Of a DNA stretch of 64,000 nt, positions 11,711 through 23,479 are shown in pieces. A program made the position numbers and the translations under genes. The number at the start of each line of letters is the position of its first letter. Position 1 is the first letter of the stretch. This stretch comes from Paralvinella palmiformis. Lineage: Eukaryota; Annelida; Polychaeta; Terebellida; Alvinellidae. Location: contig JAODUP010000040.1 of NCBI GenBank assembly GCA_025642065.1, positions 1,092,501-1,156,500 on the forward strand, written 5' to 3'. The notes under the pieces are model-generated. The model saw only the letters and a list, made by a program, of their open reading frames with translations, had not been told where the DNA came from and ran no database searches.

Positions 11711-12199
11711 TCGGTACACTGTGTTAACTGTATATTGCTGTAGACGTAAACACGATACTGTAGACGTAAACATGATTCGGTTGGGTTGGGTACGGTTTAT
11801 AGTTTTGTGGGTTGGGTTGGGCACGGGTTCAGCATAATTTTATGTATGGGTTCGGGTTGGGTTCGGGTTGATATTTGTGGGTTTGGGTTTAGGTGTGGAT
11901 TGAGTAGTTGCGGGTTGGGTCGGGTTTGGGTTCAGCTTTCCAACCCGTGCATGACTCTATCATGCATCCCTGGACGTTTTGGCCACAGAAAATTTTTATG
12001 TTGGACGTTTTGGCTATATAATATTTTAATGTAAATGCACATAATATGATTTAATGTGATATTTGTAAGTGTAAATACGGATAATATAAAAGTATTTAGA
12101 AGCCATATTTGATATATATTATAATGTCTGCTTGACAAAGAACGTTTACTAGTAATACGTGATGGACAACTAACCAAGCGTTTCGAAGTGAAGACTGGA

Positions 12200-13035
12200 G
12201 TTAGACAACGCTGCTTGTTGTCCCTATTCCTCTTCCTTCTGGTCATCGATACTAAATACGCAACTTGAAGACCTGGACTTTGCCAACGACCTGTCACTGT
12301 TGTCCCACAGCCATCAACAGATGGAGGAGAAGACAAGTGAACTGGCAGCCATCTCTTCACGAGGTGGCTTAAATATACATAAATGCAGGACAAAAATCCT
12401 GAAGGTAAATGCAGCCAGTATGGAGCCAGTCACACTGGAAGGTAATGAAATTGAGGAGGTAGAGACGTATCTGGATAGTATCATTGATAAACATGGTGGT
12501 ACAGATGCGGATGTTAAGGCAAGGATTGGCAAGGCTAGAGGAGCATTTATACAGCTCAAGAACATATGGCGCTCCAAAGTGTTGTCATTACACACAAAGA
12601 TATGCCTGTTTAAATCCAACCTGAAGTATGTACACTGTATGGAGCAGAGACATGGAGGACAACTAACACCACCATCAAGAAAGTACACACCTTTATCAAT
12701 AACTGTCTGAGAAGAATCCTCCAGATTCCCTGGCCAAACACCATAAGTAACAGCGACTTGTGGGAGAAAACACACCTATAGAATGCTGGAGATGAGATCA
12801 GAAAGAGACGATGGGGGTGGATTAGCCACAAACTCCGGAAGCCAGCATCAACTATCACCAGGCAGGCCCTAACATGGAACCCACAGGGAAAGAGAAAAGA
12901 GGACGTCCAAGAAATAGGTGGAGAAGGGATCTCCTGACAGACACAAAGAAGACAGGTTACAGCTAGAGAGAGCTTGAATAGAAAGCCTAGGACAGAAAAC
13001 TTTGGAAGACTATGTCCCAGGAGGGGCGAAGGGTG
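12200..13035 (+). pseudogene. Degraded LINE reverse-transcriptase 3' part (copy 2)
   Basis: Same content and same defects as the copy at 6,540-7,375, including the FAND variant of the catalytic motif and the same frameshifts. Sharing all the lesions shows that the two were duplicated after the element had died. Confidence 0.8.
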
Positions 13036-13350
13036 AAAGGAAAAGAAACATTTAGGTTACTTTAATAATCAAAAACAATTCTTTGTAATTTTAACTGGCG
13101 TCAAAAGTAGTGTGTCTGAGAAACTCAAACTCTGGAATAGAAAGGTTTTTTTTTAAATTTCTTTGAAGAGACAATTGAAGAGTAAGTTGTGATTGCAGTT
13201 AGAGTATGTCACTAAAGGAGAATCTTAAACTAAAATACAAAGGGATTTACTCACTAAAAAGTATTTGAAAAGGCAACTGAAGAGTGATATGATGTGTGGT
13301 AATACCCATAACCTCCGTAGTCACCCCAACATCTGATGTGTTATCAATAA

Positions 13351-13605
13351 CAGACATGGGGTCAATTCCATTTTGTCAATTCCAATTCCACTCAATTCCA
13401 TTTGGTCAATTCCAATTCCACCTCAAATTTATCAATTCCAATTCAATTCCAATTCCAAATTCTTTTTGCCTAATTGTTTTTACCATGAGTAGGTACTCCG
13501 AGTAGTTTATATTCCAAGTAGATTTATCATGGAAGAAATATTTCTGAATTAAAAAATTAAATGATAAATTAATTTGTGGATTTAATTTAATTTTGCCAGT
13601 TCAGG
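13351..13605 (+). mobile_element. AATTCC-rich MITE-like insertion (copy 2)
   Basis: Identical to the insertion at 7,691-7,945 and carried along with the duplicated block. Confidence 0.5.
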
Positions 13606-13887
13606 ATCAATTTGGTTCCAGTATATTGGTAACACCACATGTAAGTGTTAACGCGGTAAAATTAGCGCAAGCCTAACCACAAGGCGCTTTTAGCTAAGGG
13701 GGTATTTGATTATATCAAGTGGTGGATCATAGTCTTTGGTGCATCCCCATGTAAGAGTATATTTTCTAATCATCAAAGATGTGTTTTTATTCCACTGCCC
13801 AGTAGGAGCCTTGAAACGAATGTATTTGCTTAGCTCCGTCCAGCAGGAGTCAGATCCTGTATTTACTTTCACAACCCTGCTGGGTAT

Positions 13888-14083
13888 TGTAAACTTGATG
13901 CCGTACAGATACAGATGAAAATGTTCGACTCCCCATCGAACAGCTACAGCTTCTCGCTCTGTTTGCGAGTAACCAGATTCTACGTTGTCCAGTGCACGTG
14001 ATGCATATGCGACAATTTGAACATCTCTACGGCCATCTTTAGTGGGTTGTATCTGGGTTAAAATAGCACCAACACCATGTTAT
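13888..14083 (-). pseudogene. Ty3/gypsy RNase H fragment
   Basis: Minus-strand reading gives HGVGAILTQIQPTKDGR, then VAYASRALDNVESGYSQTER, EAVAVRWGVEHFH and LYLYGIKFTI. This is the region where gypsy reverse transcriptase passes into RNase H. The frame is open but cut at both ends: upstream by a dispersed repeat at 14,083, downstream by the 2.1 kb block. The stretch that should link it to the integrase (rest of RNase H, zinc-binding part) is missing. Confidence 0.75.
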
Positions 14084-15701
14084 GAAATTAATTATTAAAT
14101 ACCTCAACTAGTGGTAGAAACTTTTTTTTTTCTCTTGACAGAAGTAAAAGATGGGTTATTAATTGTTGTTGGGCAGATATATGACGAGGAAAGATTTAAA
14201 TTAGTTGAATACTAATTGTAGAATGTATGATATATGCACTTCACTGAAACGGAATACATGAACCAGACAAGAGATAAACTTATCTAGAATGCTATTCCAA
14301 CTATTTTTGATGTACCAAATCCACCGCATGCATCCACTGAAATCAAAGAGGAAGGCATTAACAGATAGGAGACCTATATATGAGACAGGGCCAGCTGTGA
14401 TGGTAATTAATATTTATAAATATTAATGGTGAAAATTGGTATTATAAAATTAATTATATAAGAAACAAGGCACCAAACCCATGAATTTGTTTCAGCCCAT
14501 TTCATATCTTAATACAAAAAAAAGGATTACCAGCACCTGAATTTTCAGCTCATGTGCTTTAATTGGTATACTTCTCTTCATAACTTAAATGCATATCAAA
14601 TCAAATTCTTTAACAACTTGAAAAAAGGAAAACATGTGTTTACACATTGTGTATGCACTTGGTTCAAGGCATTATTTTACAAGGTATTGTTCTGTTTCAG
14701 TCCTTGAAGTTCTATGATGATGAGATACCATGTAAACAGGCCAATCTTTTGGATACAGATTTAGTGGTGTTGGATGTGATATATACTTTTGAGTTATCTG
14801 TTACAGTAGTCAATGCATGTGTCTATTACATCTCTGTGTATATTCTGTCTAACTTTAAACTGTTCACTGATCTGGACTTAATGTCTTATTTTTGTAGTAG
14901 TGGTTGTTTAGAGCAGGAAACAATTTGGGTTATTCTATTCATTTGATAACAAATGACTGATTGTAATTGTAGATGAACCCATGGCACAAGAGATTTGATG
15001 CCGCTTATTGCATGAAAGTACTAATTTCTCTATATCTAACATGTTAACGCAAACATAAACATTGTTAATATTCCATGTATATTCTTTGTTCTCAGCTGGG
15101 CAGGCCTATATTGCATGGTCTATATTATTGAGGTGTAAACTTTAAATGAACTTATGATTTTTAAAAGTTAATATATGATAAACGGACACGATGAATATAT
15201 GCCATATGGTGGGAAGTTTGTACTGAATTGTGTTATGGTTGCGTTATAATAGCTGTATATATCATTATATGTATATATCCAAATAAATAAAAATTTATGG
15301 ACTATGATAAACTGACATGATGAAAGTATGTTTGTATGCATTTACCTCATATATAGCTAATTGTTTTCATTAAAAAAACTTCCGCACATAAAAATGGGAA
15401 ATAACCTAAACCACGTTCAATTATTTTCTGATCAGCTGTCAAGTGATTGCAAACTGTAAGCTATGAATTAAGTGACTTTTTTCGATATCATGTGTGCACA
15501 ATTAAAGTGTTAATTAATAAAATAGTATGTGATCATGTAACATATAGAACTAGTATTGGCAATTCATTTCAATCATGCGCACACATGTACACAATCGCAT
15601 GTGGACAACCAGAGACCTTTTGTTTATCTGGAGGCGTCACTGGTTCAAAATTCAACATGGCGCGGCAAGAGTAACGCCTCTCTATATTTAAGCTCTCTGA
15701 T
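14083..15701 (+). repeat. Foldback-like repeat R1, copy A
   Basis: It begins around CCTCAACTAGTGGTAGAAAC and ends ATATTTAAGCTCTCTGAT. The same sequence in reverse is at 24,745-26,033 (copy B) and in the same orientation at 26,758-28,397 (copy C). It has no clear open frame. The right end holds AACATGGCGCGGCAAGAG followed by a TATATTTAAG box-like stretch, which may have been a promoter. The class of element is not clear to me. Confidence 0.75.
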
Positions 15702-15836
15702 TACAACCGTTAATCTTCGACAAAGATATATAATCTCACACAGACCCGTCCTGGTAATTCCGGAGATACGCTGTGACGTTTCAGTCTTTATTTGGAATAA
15801 CAGATTCCATACGATATACAGCGATTGTCTATCAGC

Positions 15837-16050
15837 CAAGTCAGTCTATCAGCCAAGTTGTCCTTTCAATCAATCATTCATTCATTCAATCAGTTAGTTA
15901 GTCAGTCAGTCAGTCGGGTAATCAATTGGGCAATCAAGTCAGTCTATCAGCCAAGTTGTCCTTTCGTTCACTCATTCAATCAGTCAGTCAGTCAGTCAGT
16001 CAGTCGGGTAATCAATTGGCCAATCAAGTCAGTCTATCAGTCAGGTAATA
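15837..16050 (+). repeat. Short tandem repeat with ~90-100 base period
   Basis: The phrase CAAGTCAGTCTATCAG occurs at 15,837, 15,936 and 16,025. Between them are CAGT and ATTC short repeats and a shared GGGTAATCAATTGG. Confidence 0.75.
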
Positions 16051-16594
16051 CTATTAGAGACGTACCTATGTATATTGTATGTTTCTTCTGTTATTATATG
16101 ACGTCACGATAGGATGAGAATTGAGATAAAACTGTTTATTTGTATATTTGAGAAGCACGATCTAACATTAACGGAGTGAATTTTCTATCTTCAGTCCCCG
16201 GATGATCCAGACCGTCGCCGTGAAAGATCGATTGTTATTTACCGGGAAAACTCTAGCACCATCCTATAGCTACATCAGTACAGAGCGTGGGTATAAACTA
16301 TGCAGTGCGAGGTCCATTATTTCGGTCGGCTGTGACGAACGTTCGCACATAATGAAACCAGGTTCCTGGTGTACACGTCACATTTAATTGAGTTTGATTT
16401 ATCGAGATTTCGTTGTGCCGACGTTATTTGGACATCCCCAAAATTCTGAACTTAACCATTCATTTAATATTTTTACTTTGACGTATCAATTAAGAATTCA
16501 AATGATCTAACATTTTGGAATGAATTGCTCATTCGAACATTTTGACAACCACGATATTTTGTTCTGTTAGTTCCCTGTTTGTAGCTTCGGCACA

Positions 16595-16662
<68 letters not shown>

Positions 16663-16860
16663 AGGTGTATAGTGGTTGTTGTTGTAATTGGTATTTTAAT
16701 CAGATGTCTGTAGTTGAGTTATGTTACACTAATTGTCCACGGATGAAAACAAATGTTTGTTTTGTTAAGAAAAAAGACGTTAATGTTAACATTGATAAAG
16801 TGAATTATGAATGACTGTTCAGTATATGTCTCACTAATTGTGTAAATATTGTCGATCAGT

Positions 16861-16897
<37 letters not shown>

Positions 16898-16916
16898 ATA
16901 TGTGTGTGTATGTGTT

Positions 16917-17002
<86 letters not shown>
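16595..17002. repeat. Microsatellite cluster (TA, GA, GT)
   Basis: (CA)(TA)n and (GA)n at about 16,595-16,658, then (TA)n and (GT)n at 16,860-17,002. No coding content between them. Confidence 0.9.
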
Positions 17003-17003
<1 letters not shown>

Positions 17004-17130
17004 TAAGTTCAAATAATGTTATAAATCATAATTGTTAATTCCATTGGCTTAGAATTTATAAATATTTCCTCTTTTAAAAGCGTTTTCTATTGACACAGAA
17101 ATAAAATAAAATAGTAATAATATAGAATGC

Positions 17131-18753
17131 GGGTACTACCGAATATCCTACATTTCACATTGATTCTGCTTAGAAACAAGAGCTCCCATTGGCCGTTGCT
17201 CATGATGCTTGTATTCCGACAACTGAAAGGTTCCATTTCCCTTGCTATCAATATGTTGATGCTGCACTCTGAGGAATAAGAAAGAAACTAATGGCTTGAA
17301 CATGGGTGTGGGTATAACCGAACACATGGAGGGTACTGCCGAACACACAATGAGGGCATTATCGAACACTCCATACTGTACAATAATCTAAGTCTCCTCC
17401 ATTATCTGACTTTTCAACTTAGAGAAATACTGATATAAAGGTATATATTGTATTTAAGATGTATCTAATAATATTAATGAGTTTAAATTGACCCAGTAGA
17501 AAACAGTATTAGACCATTGCTTAATATATAATATGCAGATGGATGTCTTGGGCAAGTTATAAGGTCACCATGCTGTTGGACGTTTGGGTGGTTTATTTAT
17601 GCCACAGTGCGGTTACAATACATGTATAGACAATACATCTAAAGGAATCCCCCCCCCAAAAAAACATATATTAATAATCTTATCACAGATATTGCTTGCA
17701 ATAACCATTAAATATAAAATTACCAGCTACATATTACAAGACAACTTATAATACAGGAACTATTACTTCCGTAAATAACAAACACCTTATTTATAACAAG
17801 TGAACAATCACAATTTGAAATCTATCAGAACGCCCTCCCGTTTTCAAGCAATTGTAGATCCGCCCATGTTGGCAGTACACTCACTACCAAGTGTGCCTGT
17901 TTTGAAGATGCGTTAAATTTAGATTCACAGCCTATTTAGATAGAGAAATAACATTACGGCCTCCACCAGGAGAGTAAATTATTAAACATGTGTATGCTAT
18001 ATATTGGTATATCAATTGTCGGAACAGAATGCAAAAATTGTATATCGGTCTATATCTACACCTGAGAATAAATAAAAATAGTGCATGTTTTCTCTCATTC
18101 ATACTTGTATCACATGCACATCATATAGGCTATCAACCAAATGAAACCATATAATTCATCTTTAATTGTAAAATCACACTAATAGAATGGATTCTCTTAA
18201 TTTCTATAATCATCAAATTATACATATATTTTTCATAATTATTAGTATACAGAGTCTATCATTGTATGTTGGTTGTGATAGTGTTCGTTAGTCCCCTACC
18301 CTATGTTCGGCAATTGCCAGCTATACACAAATTTGGCTTAACTTTGAGAGGGTACTAATGAACACCTAGCTAATCTGTTAATTGCAGCCTATTCTACAAG
18401 GTTATGCTGAAAATACATTGATAGTCATGACCTTGAAGTCATAATACACCTATACTAGGTCATAGACTCTACATGCTGTTACCTTGGTCTTATAAGTTAT
18501 CTGCCCGTTATGATCGGCTATCATTTTCGTCTTTGTAAGACTCTATCAGGCTGGAATGATTTTCCAAATATGGCGCCAAATATTAGCTAACACCTGACGA
18601 ATCGTAGTTGAATTACTTCGTCATTTTCAACCAATGACAATATCGATAAATATAATACTCGGAGGTGTATATACGCAAACATTTCGACATTAAATTGTCT
18701 ACAAACAGTTAAAAACGTTAATTAATTAATTAGTAAGTGTTCGGTGGTACCCA
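17131..18753. repeat. Cluster of a GGGTACTACCGAACAC-like motif
   Basis: Variants of this 16-base motif occur at 17,131, 17,310, 17,331, 17,354 and 18,350 on the plus strand and at 18,281 and 18,738 on the minus strand. Three of them are spaced 21 and 23 bases apart. The rest of the interval shows no gene. Confidence 0.55.
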
Positions 18754-19188
18754 CATCTATATACAATAATCTTGGGAATACAACAAAATCAGAATCTGGT
18801 AACTGCATTTCTTCTAGGTCAATGGGTAACTGCCTCACGGTCCACGGAGGTTCACGTGATCGTTCTTTTTCTTAGTCATGTGACTCATGTAGACTGTCCA
18901 GTTATTCACTGAGAAGTGAGTGCTGCGGCGCTCAGTACCTCACTCAGTGGCAAGTGTGCCAACAACACACGTGGTAACATTGTAACTTTATAAGTAAGCT
19001 GATTCCTGTTTCCATTTTCATGACATTGACAACAAATAACCTAATGTTTCAAAAATGTTGTGGGCTGTTAACAGACCTTCGAACATTTTTTATTTAAAAA
19101 GTGCAGAAGATCTTCCGCTTACAACCAAAAAATGACAGAATATTTTGTGCGTGAAAAACAAATGTTCACTTTCACACCTTTGAATATT

Positions 19189-19632
19189 TTACAATATACA
19201 AAGGCCGAACAGGAGTTCGACTGGGGCCTGGTCGTACCTCAGTGTCAGTAGTATTATCACTTGTGAGTCCAAGTACGCGTGAGTCAGCTGAACATCGCAG
19301 TCATTCTGCTGAAATTGATCGCCTGACCACTTTTTCACTCCCATCTCTACGAATTCGGGTAGATTAATGGCAACCTGGAGAACAGTCAGCCTCGCTTGGA
19401 TCCCCGAAAATTTCGCATGCCCCACTTTGTGTTTTATCATCAGCTGATGTTTCGTGATATCGGTCTTCCCGTGTGTGCGACACTGAAGTCTGTCGTACAA
19501 TATTTGCAAAGACACTTCCTTCGACGACGCTTCTTGTGATTCATGGGAACATATTCTTGCCGAAACCTCGCCGCATACTGTTTTTTTTTTCTTTGCAGAA
19601 TTGCCTGGGTCTTCGCCTTTCCTTTTCATCAC
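19189..19632 (-). CDS. Unrecognised 147-residue ORF
   Basis: The frame opens with MMKRKGEDPGNSAKKKK, a basic start that could act as a nuclear localisation signal. It continues with SLQILYDRLQCRTHGKTDI, KHKVGHAKFSGIQARLTVL and NLPEFVEMGVKKWSGDQF, ending in TAA. Amino-acid use is that of a real soluble protein, and the surrounding 1.5 kb is richer in CpG than the rest of the window. A possible acceptor (gttgatag) lies about 20 bases before the start, so it may be a last exon. I do not recognise the family and give no function. It could be a host gene or a transposon-carried gene. Confidence 0.45.
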   Translation of the reverse strand: MMKRKGEDPGNSAKKKKTVCGEVSARICSHESQEASSKEVSLQILYDRLQCRTHGKTDITKHQLMIKHKVGHAKFSGIQARLTVLQVAINLPEFVEMGVKKWSGDQFQQNDCDVQLTHAYLDSQVIILLTLRYDQAPVELLFGLCIL

Positions 19633-20029
19633 ACTGTCCCGCGGAACCAGCTATCAACAACTAATTCTACCTACTAAAAACAATTTACTTCCTAAAATAA
19701 CTCGTATTCAAACTATAAAATAATTCAGACTACAAAATACGCGATATTTCGAAATCACTTCTTCACAGACCTGCAAAACGGCGTGATGAAAAATATGCGG
19801 TGAAAATGTTATACTCCAATCTCATTCGTTCAAAAACAATGCTCCACCGAGAGGTGCTACCAGAGCAAATCCATCCAAACTGTAGTATAGCGCACTCACA
19901 CCGATGGTGTACAAACTTAAAACAGATATCGTACTAACCAACGAAACGTCCGACATTGATCAAGATCTGTGCCCGTTTGTTCCACAGAGAGGGTGCCCCA
20001 GCTCCTCTTTAATAGCTGGTACTACTTTC

Positions 20030-20200
20030 AACCTTTGAAAGAAAACTAGACCGAGCACTCAGTGGTGTTTGATCGGGCCGCCATGACCAAACAGCGCTGA
20101 CTTCCGTTCGGGGCAAAAAGCAAAGTTGAAGCGGTTGAGCTTCGAGTTTTGAATCTATGAATACGGACATTTATTGTGATATGTGCATCATAATTTTGTC
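20030..20200. repeat. Dispersed ~170-base repeat, copy 1
   Basis: Similar to 30,597-30,775 in the same orientation, sharing GAAAACTAGAC, GGGCCGCCATGACCAAA and CTATGAATACGGACAT. On the minus strand both copies show GTCATGGCGGCC with the next ten codons or so open and closely related. Confidence 0.6.
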
Positions 20201-20628
20201 TTGTTGGGATCAAACGCCAGAGACGGGGTTGTCGAATAGACTAAATAAAATAGTAGTTAAACTTAATTTCCCTCAACAAAACGCTTTAACAGCAATTTTA
20301 CATGTGTTCCTTACCGATAAAAATATATCCTTTTTGTATTACTTCCACGGCTTATGCAACCATCGACACAACAAGAATTCACCATGTTAATAAACCTGAT
20401 TTGAGCAGTCTGCTTTCCTTTTTTCACCTACCGAAAGTTGGGACCTGTTTGCCATCAAATAGACGGGCGTGCACGGTCTTTTTTCTATCAAGTCAATGCT
20501 TTCAACTATATTTTAATTTATGTTTTGACGTCGGGTGGCCCTGCGACAACGGGCCAAGTATGTAATAAGCAGAAGATTTTCAAAATAAAACTCGGAAAGC
20601 GGGAGGTTTTCTAGAAAAGCAGGAAATG

Positions 20629-20644
20629 CGGAAGATCTTCCGCT
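20629..20644. other. Perfect 16-bp palindrome
   Basis: GCGGAAGATCTTCCGC is its own reverse complement. A one-base variant, GCAGAAGATCTTCCGC, is at about 19,104-19,119, on the other side of the CpG-richer segment. Confidence 0.7.
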
Positions 20645-20899
20645 TTATCGGAAGACTTGGAAGGTCTGTGGTAGAGCTTATGAAATCTCGTGAAACTCGT
20701 GAAAACAGTCAAACGGTGTATAGTGTTGTATTTCGTTGGGATACTCTTGATTCTGTCATCTCTGTGGTTGCAACGAATTCGGTTTATGTTTGCTCACTTC
20801 CTGAAGATGGTGTTTATTGGTACTTGTGAACACCCATCACTTCACTTGATATAGACAAAGAATTCTATTTTTAACTCATTTGCTAAACTTGCCTACGTG

Positions 20900-22130
20900 T
20901 AAATTAGTCACGTGGTATTCGGGATTGAATAAGTGAAGTCACGTAGACGGGGCTTTGCTTCGATAAAGAAATATCAAAATTAATATCAAAATGTAAATTG
21001 CAAAAAGGTGCAATATGACACCTTTTAATGCATGCTTCCAAGAGTATATTCGAGTGTTATTTGTGTACATTACAAATGGGACTTATGGAACAAATGGATT
21101 TATTGTGCTAAAAATGAATTAATTTATCAATCTATGCTGAAAAGCAGCTTACGGCTGAAATGTTGTCCCACTATATAATAAATGTAAGGTGTATTAACAC
21201 TCATTGCAAAACCTGTCAGCAATGATCAGATCCTCTTGTATTGTCCTGAAAATTATAATGAACGTTCGCCTAATTTTACTTATTGAAAAATGAGGGTTCA
21301 ACTCTTTTCCTGCTGGTCTGGTTATTTTAACTGGGATTAAATTTTGCGTCATGTCTCCTCTTCGGGATCGTCATCCGCTCTGATTTTAGACAGTTTCCAC
21401 TGTGAAATTAATTACTTAATTGGGGGGGGGGCATTAGTTAAGAGAGAAAAAGCTATCCTGATCCATCAGTTTCCATTGTATCAAAATAGAACTTATGTGA
21501 ACTGAATAAAATATATATATTCTCTCTCTCTCTAGCTTTCTGTATAATAGGTATAAGACCAGGAAATAGACCTATTTTATAAGCCAAATACGGTGTAGGT
21601 ATATATCATAATGATCAATTTCTAGATCAATTAGTATGGAATTTGTTATATCATAATGGATCATTTGTCTCAGGGTTTGTCTTTCAAACGAATTACTATT
21701 AGACATGAGGCCAAAGCCTCAACAAAGGTTATAACGACATTGTTTGTTAATAGCAGACGATCACTCAATCACTCATAGGATGTCAAAAATGTTGTGGGTG
21801 GATCTCATTGTTAATTATGAGTTTCGATGTCATTTTCAAGGTCATATAGGTCACCAAGTAGTTAACAATTGCATCAGAAGCATGATAATTGGTTCAAAAA
21901 ATATTTTGAGCATTCGTAAAATCCAAATAAGTGAGCATTTGAAAATTCAGGATGGCGGCCACTTTTTCCAAATTGGCAGCCAGTTTTGCACTTTTGGACA
22001 TAACTTTGCTTAGATTCGTTCGATTTGAGTTATATTGGCATCTATTTGTATGTTTTTGCTTGTGTTTAAGCCATTTGTGCCACTTTTAGTCCTTTTAAAT
22101 ATACAATTATCATATTTGAAGCTATTTTAA
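20900..22130. other. Non-coding stretch
   Basis: A G run near 21,422 and a short TA/CT tract at about 21,511-21,533. No supported exon. Confidence 0.35.
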
Positions 22131-22487
22131 CAGCTATTGTCCAGCTGGGTTGTAGCAACCGATTACATCACATCCACATGCTGCAGTGCACTGCATGTTC
22201 TTCTTGAGGGTGTGCACTTTGACTTGCATTTGCCAGTTACCAGTTCCACGCAGGCATCTGGTATAGTGGGAGACTTGTCCAGACTGCTCTCAGAGACCCT
22301 GCACCCTTCTTCCAAGACGAAGTGCATCTGACAGCTGGTCGATTGGAGAGCAGAGTTTTGCTCTATGGTAAGCGTTATTATGCTTCTTCAACACCTAACC
22401 CACACTTTGGGCGAACTCTTCAACTGCCACATCATGTTCATGGCCATGTTCAGCTAGCTATGACTTGAACATAGGCCCCTTGAGGTG

Positions 22488-22709
22488 TCAGAGGGCTTCG
22501 TATAGAAGTTGGTGTCTTCTGACAGCACGGTAATATGTCTTGCCATCCAGCATGGTCTGAGTGGTGTTGGCTGCATATACACCTGCCTCAGACCAAAAAT
22601 CATTCAGTCCTGCACTGTCCAAGTGTTGGCCAATGCTTTTGATGTAGTTGGATTTGTCCACACCAATTACTTTCCCCTGCTGAACAGAGTTGGACAGCAT
22701 CACTGACAC
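22488..22709 (-). pseudogene. Fragment of a transposon-associated uncharacterised protein
   Basis: The reading frame contains MLSNSVQQGKVIGVDKSNYI, SAGLNDFWSEAGVYAANTTQ and MLDGKTYYRAVRRHQL. I recall the GVYAANTT..MLDGK..YRA..H pattern from large predicted proteins that recur in many copies in invertebrate genomes and are usually linked to transposable elements. The name and function are unknown to me. Upstream coding on the minus strand breaks down, so this is a remnant. Confidence 0.4.
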
Positions 22710-23255
22710 ATGGTCTGTGAGTATTGTTGGTGGTAGTTTAAGTTGAAAACACTTCGCGCAGCAGGGTGAGTGTCGGTGATCTGCATGTACCCGTACACAA
22801 AATGACCGTCATCTTCAGGATTGTGTTAAAAATGGCTAAAACTAAAATAATAGTACATCGGAGAGGATTAGAATAGCATAAATGGCTTCAGCATGCTTGA
22901 AAACATACAAATAGATACCAAGATGATTTAAATCGAATGATTATATGCAAAGTTACGTAAAAAAGTACAAACTTGGATTTTCAAATGTCTACTTATTTGC
23001 ATTTGAAGGATGCTTCAAAAATATTTTGTGTCAATTATCATGCTTCTGCTGCAATTATAAATTACTTAGACAAATAAACTTGAAAATGACATTGAAACCT
23101 AAACTTGACAATGGAATCCACCCCATCTTTTTAGTCATCCTATGAATGAATGATTCCACATGGATGTCTGGTATAAAAATTGTCCTTATCAGGGAGAATA
23201 AGTTTTGAATGGTTAATATAATGGGTTGATGTTATTCCTGAACACTTTATTGCAG

Positions 23256-23445
23256 ATAGAGTTTTAACTCACAAGTTACAAGTGGGACAGATAAATAAAC
23301 ATCATGTCGAGCATACACCAGAAGGATACGACGTTCACTGAAATATTTGTTGGTGGCTTGCCATATCACACAACAGACCAAAGTTTGAGAGAATTATTTG
23401 AACAGTTTGGAGATATAGAGGAGGCTGTCGTTATGACAGACAGGG

Positions 23446-23479
<34 letters not shown>

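Larger units (their letters stand above)
11777..13886 (+). repeat. 2.1 kb duplicated block, copy 2
   Basis: Second copy of the block described at 6,117-8,213. It lies between the integrase part (to 11,710) and the RNase H part (from 13,888) of the gypsy pol, both on the minus strand. It therefore appears to have landed in, or replaced, the middle of that element. The right boundary is sharp: gypsy coding resumes directly after TACCCAGC read on the minus strand. Confidence 0.9.

Noticed and set aside
16081..16387. Plus-strand ORF after the tandem repeat as an exon
   Set aside because: No acceptor or donor of matching phase and no recognisable protein.
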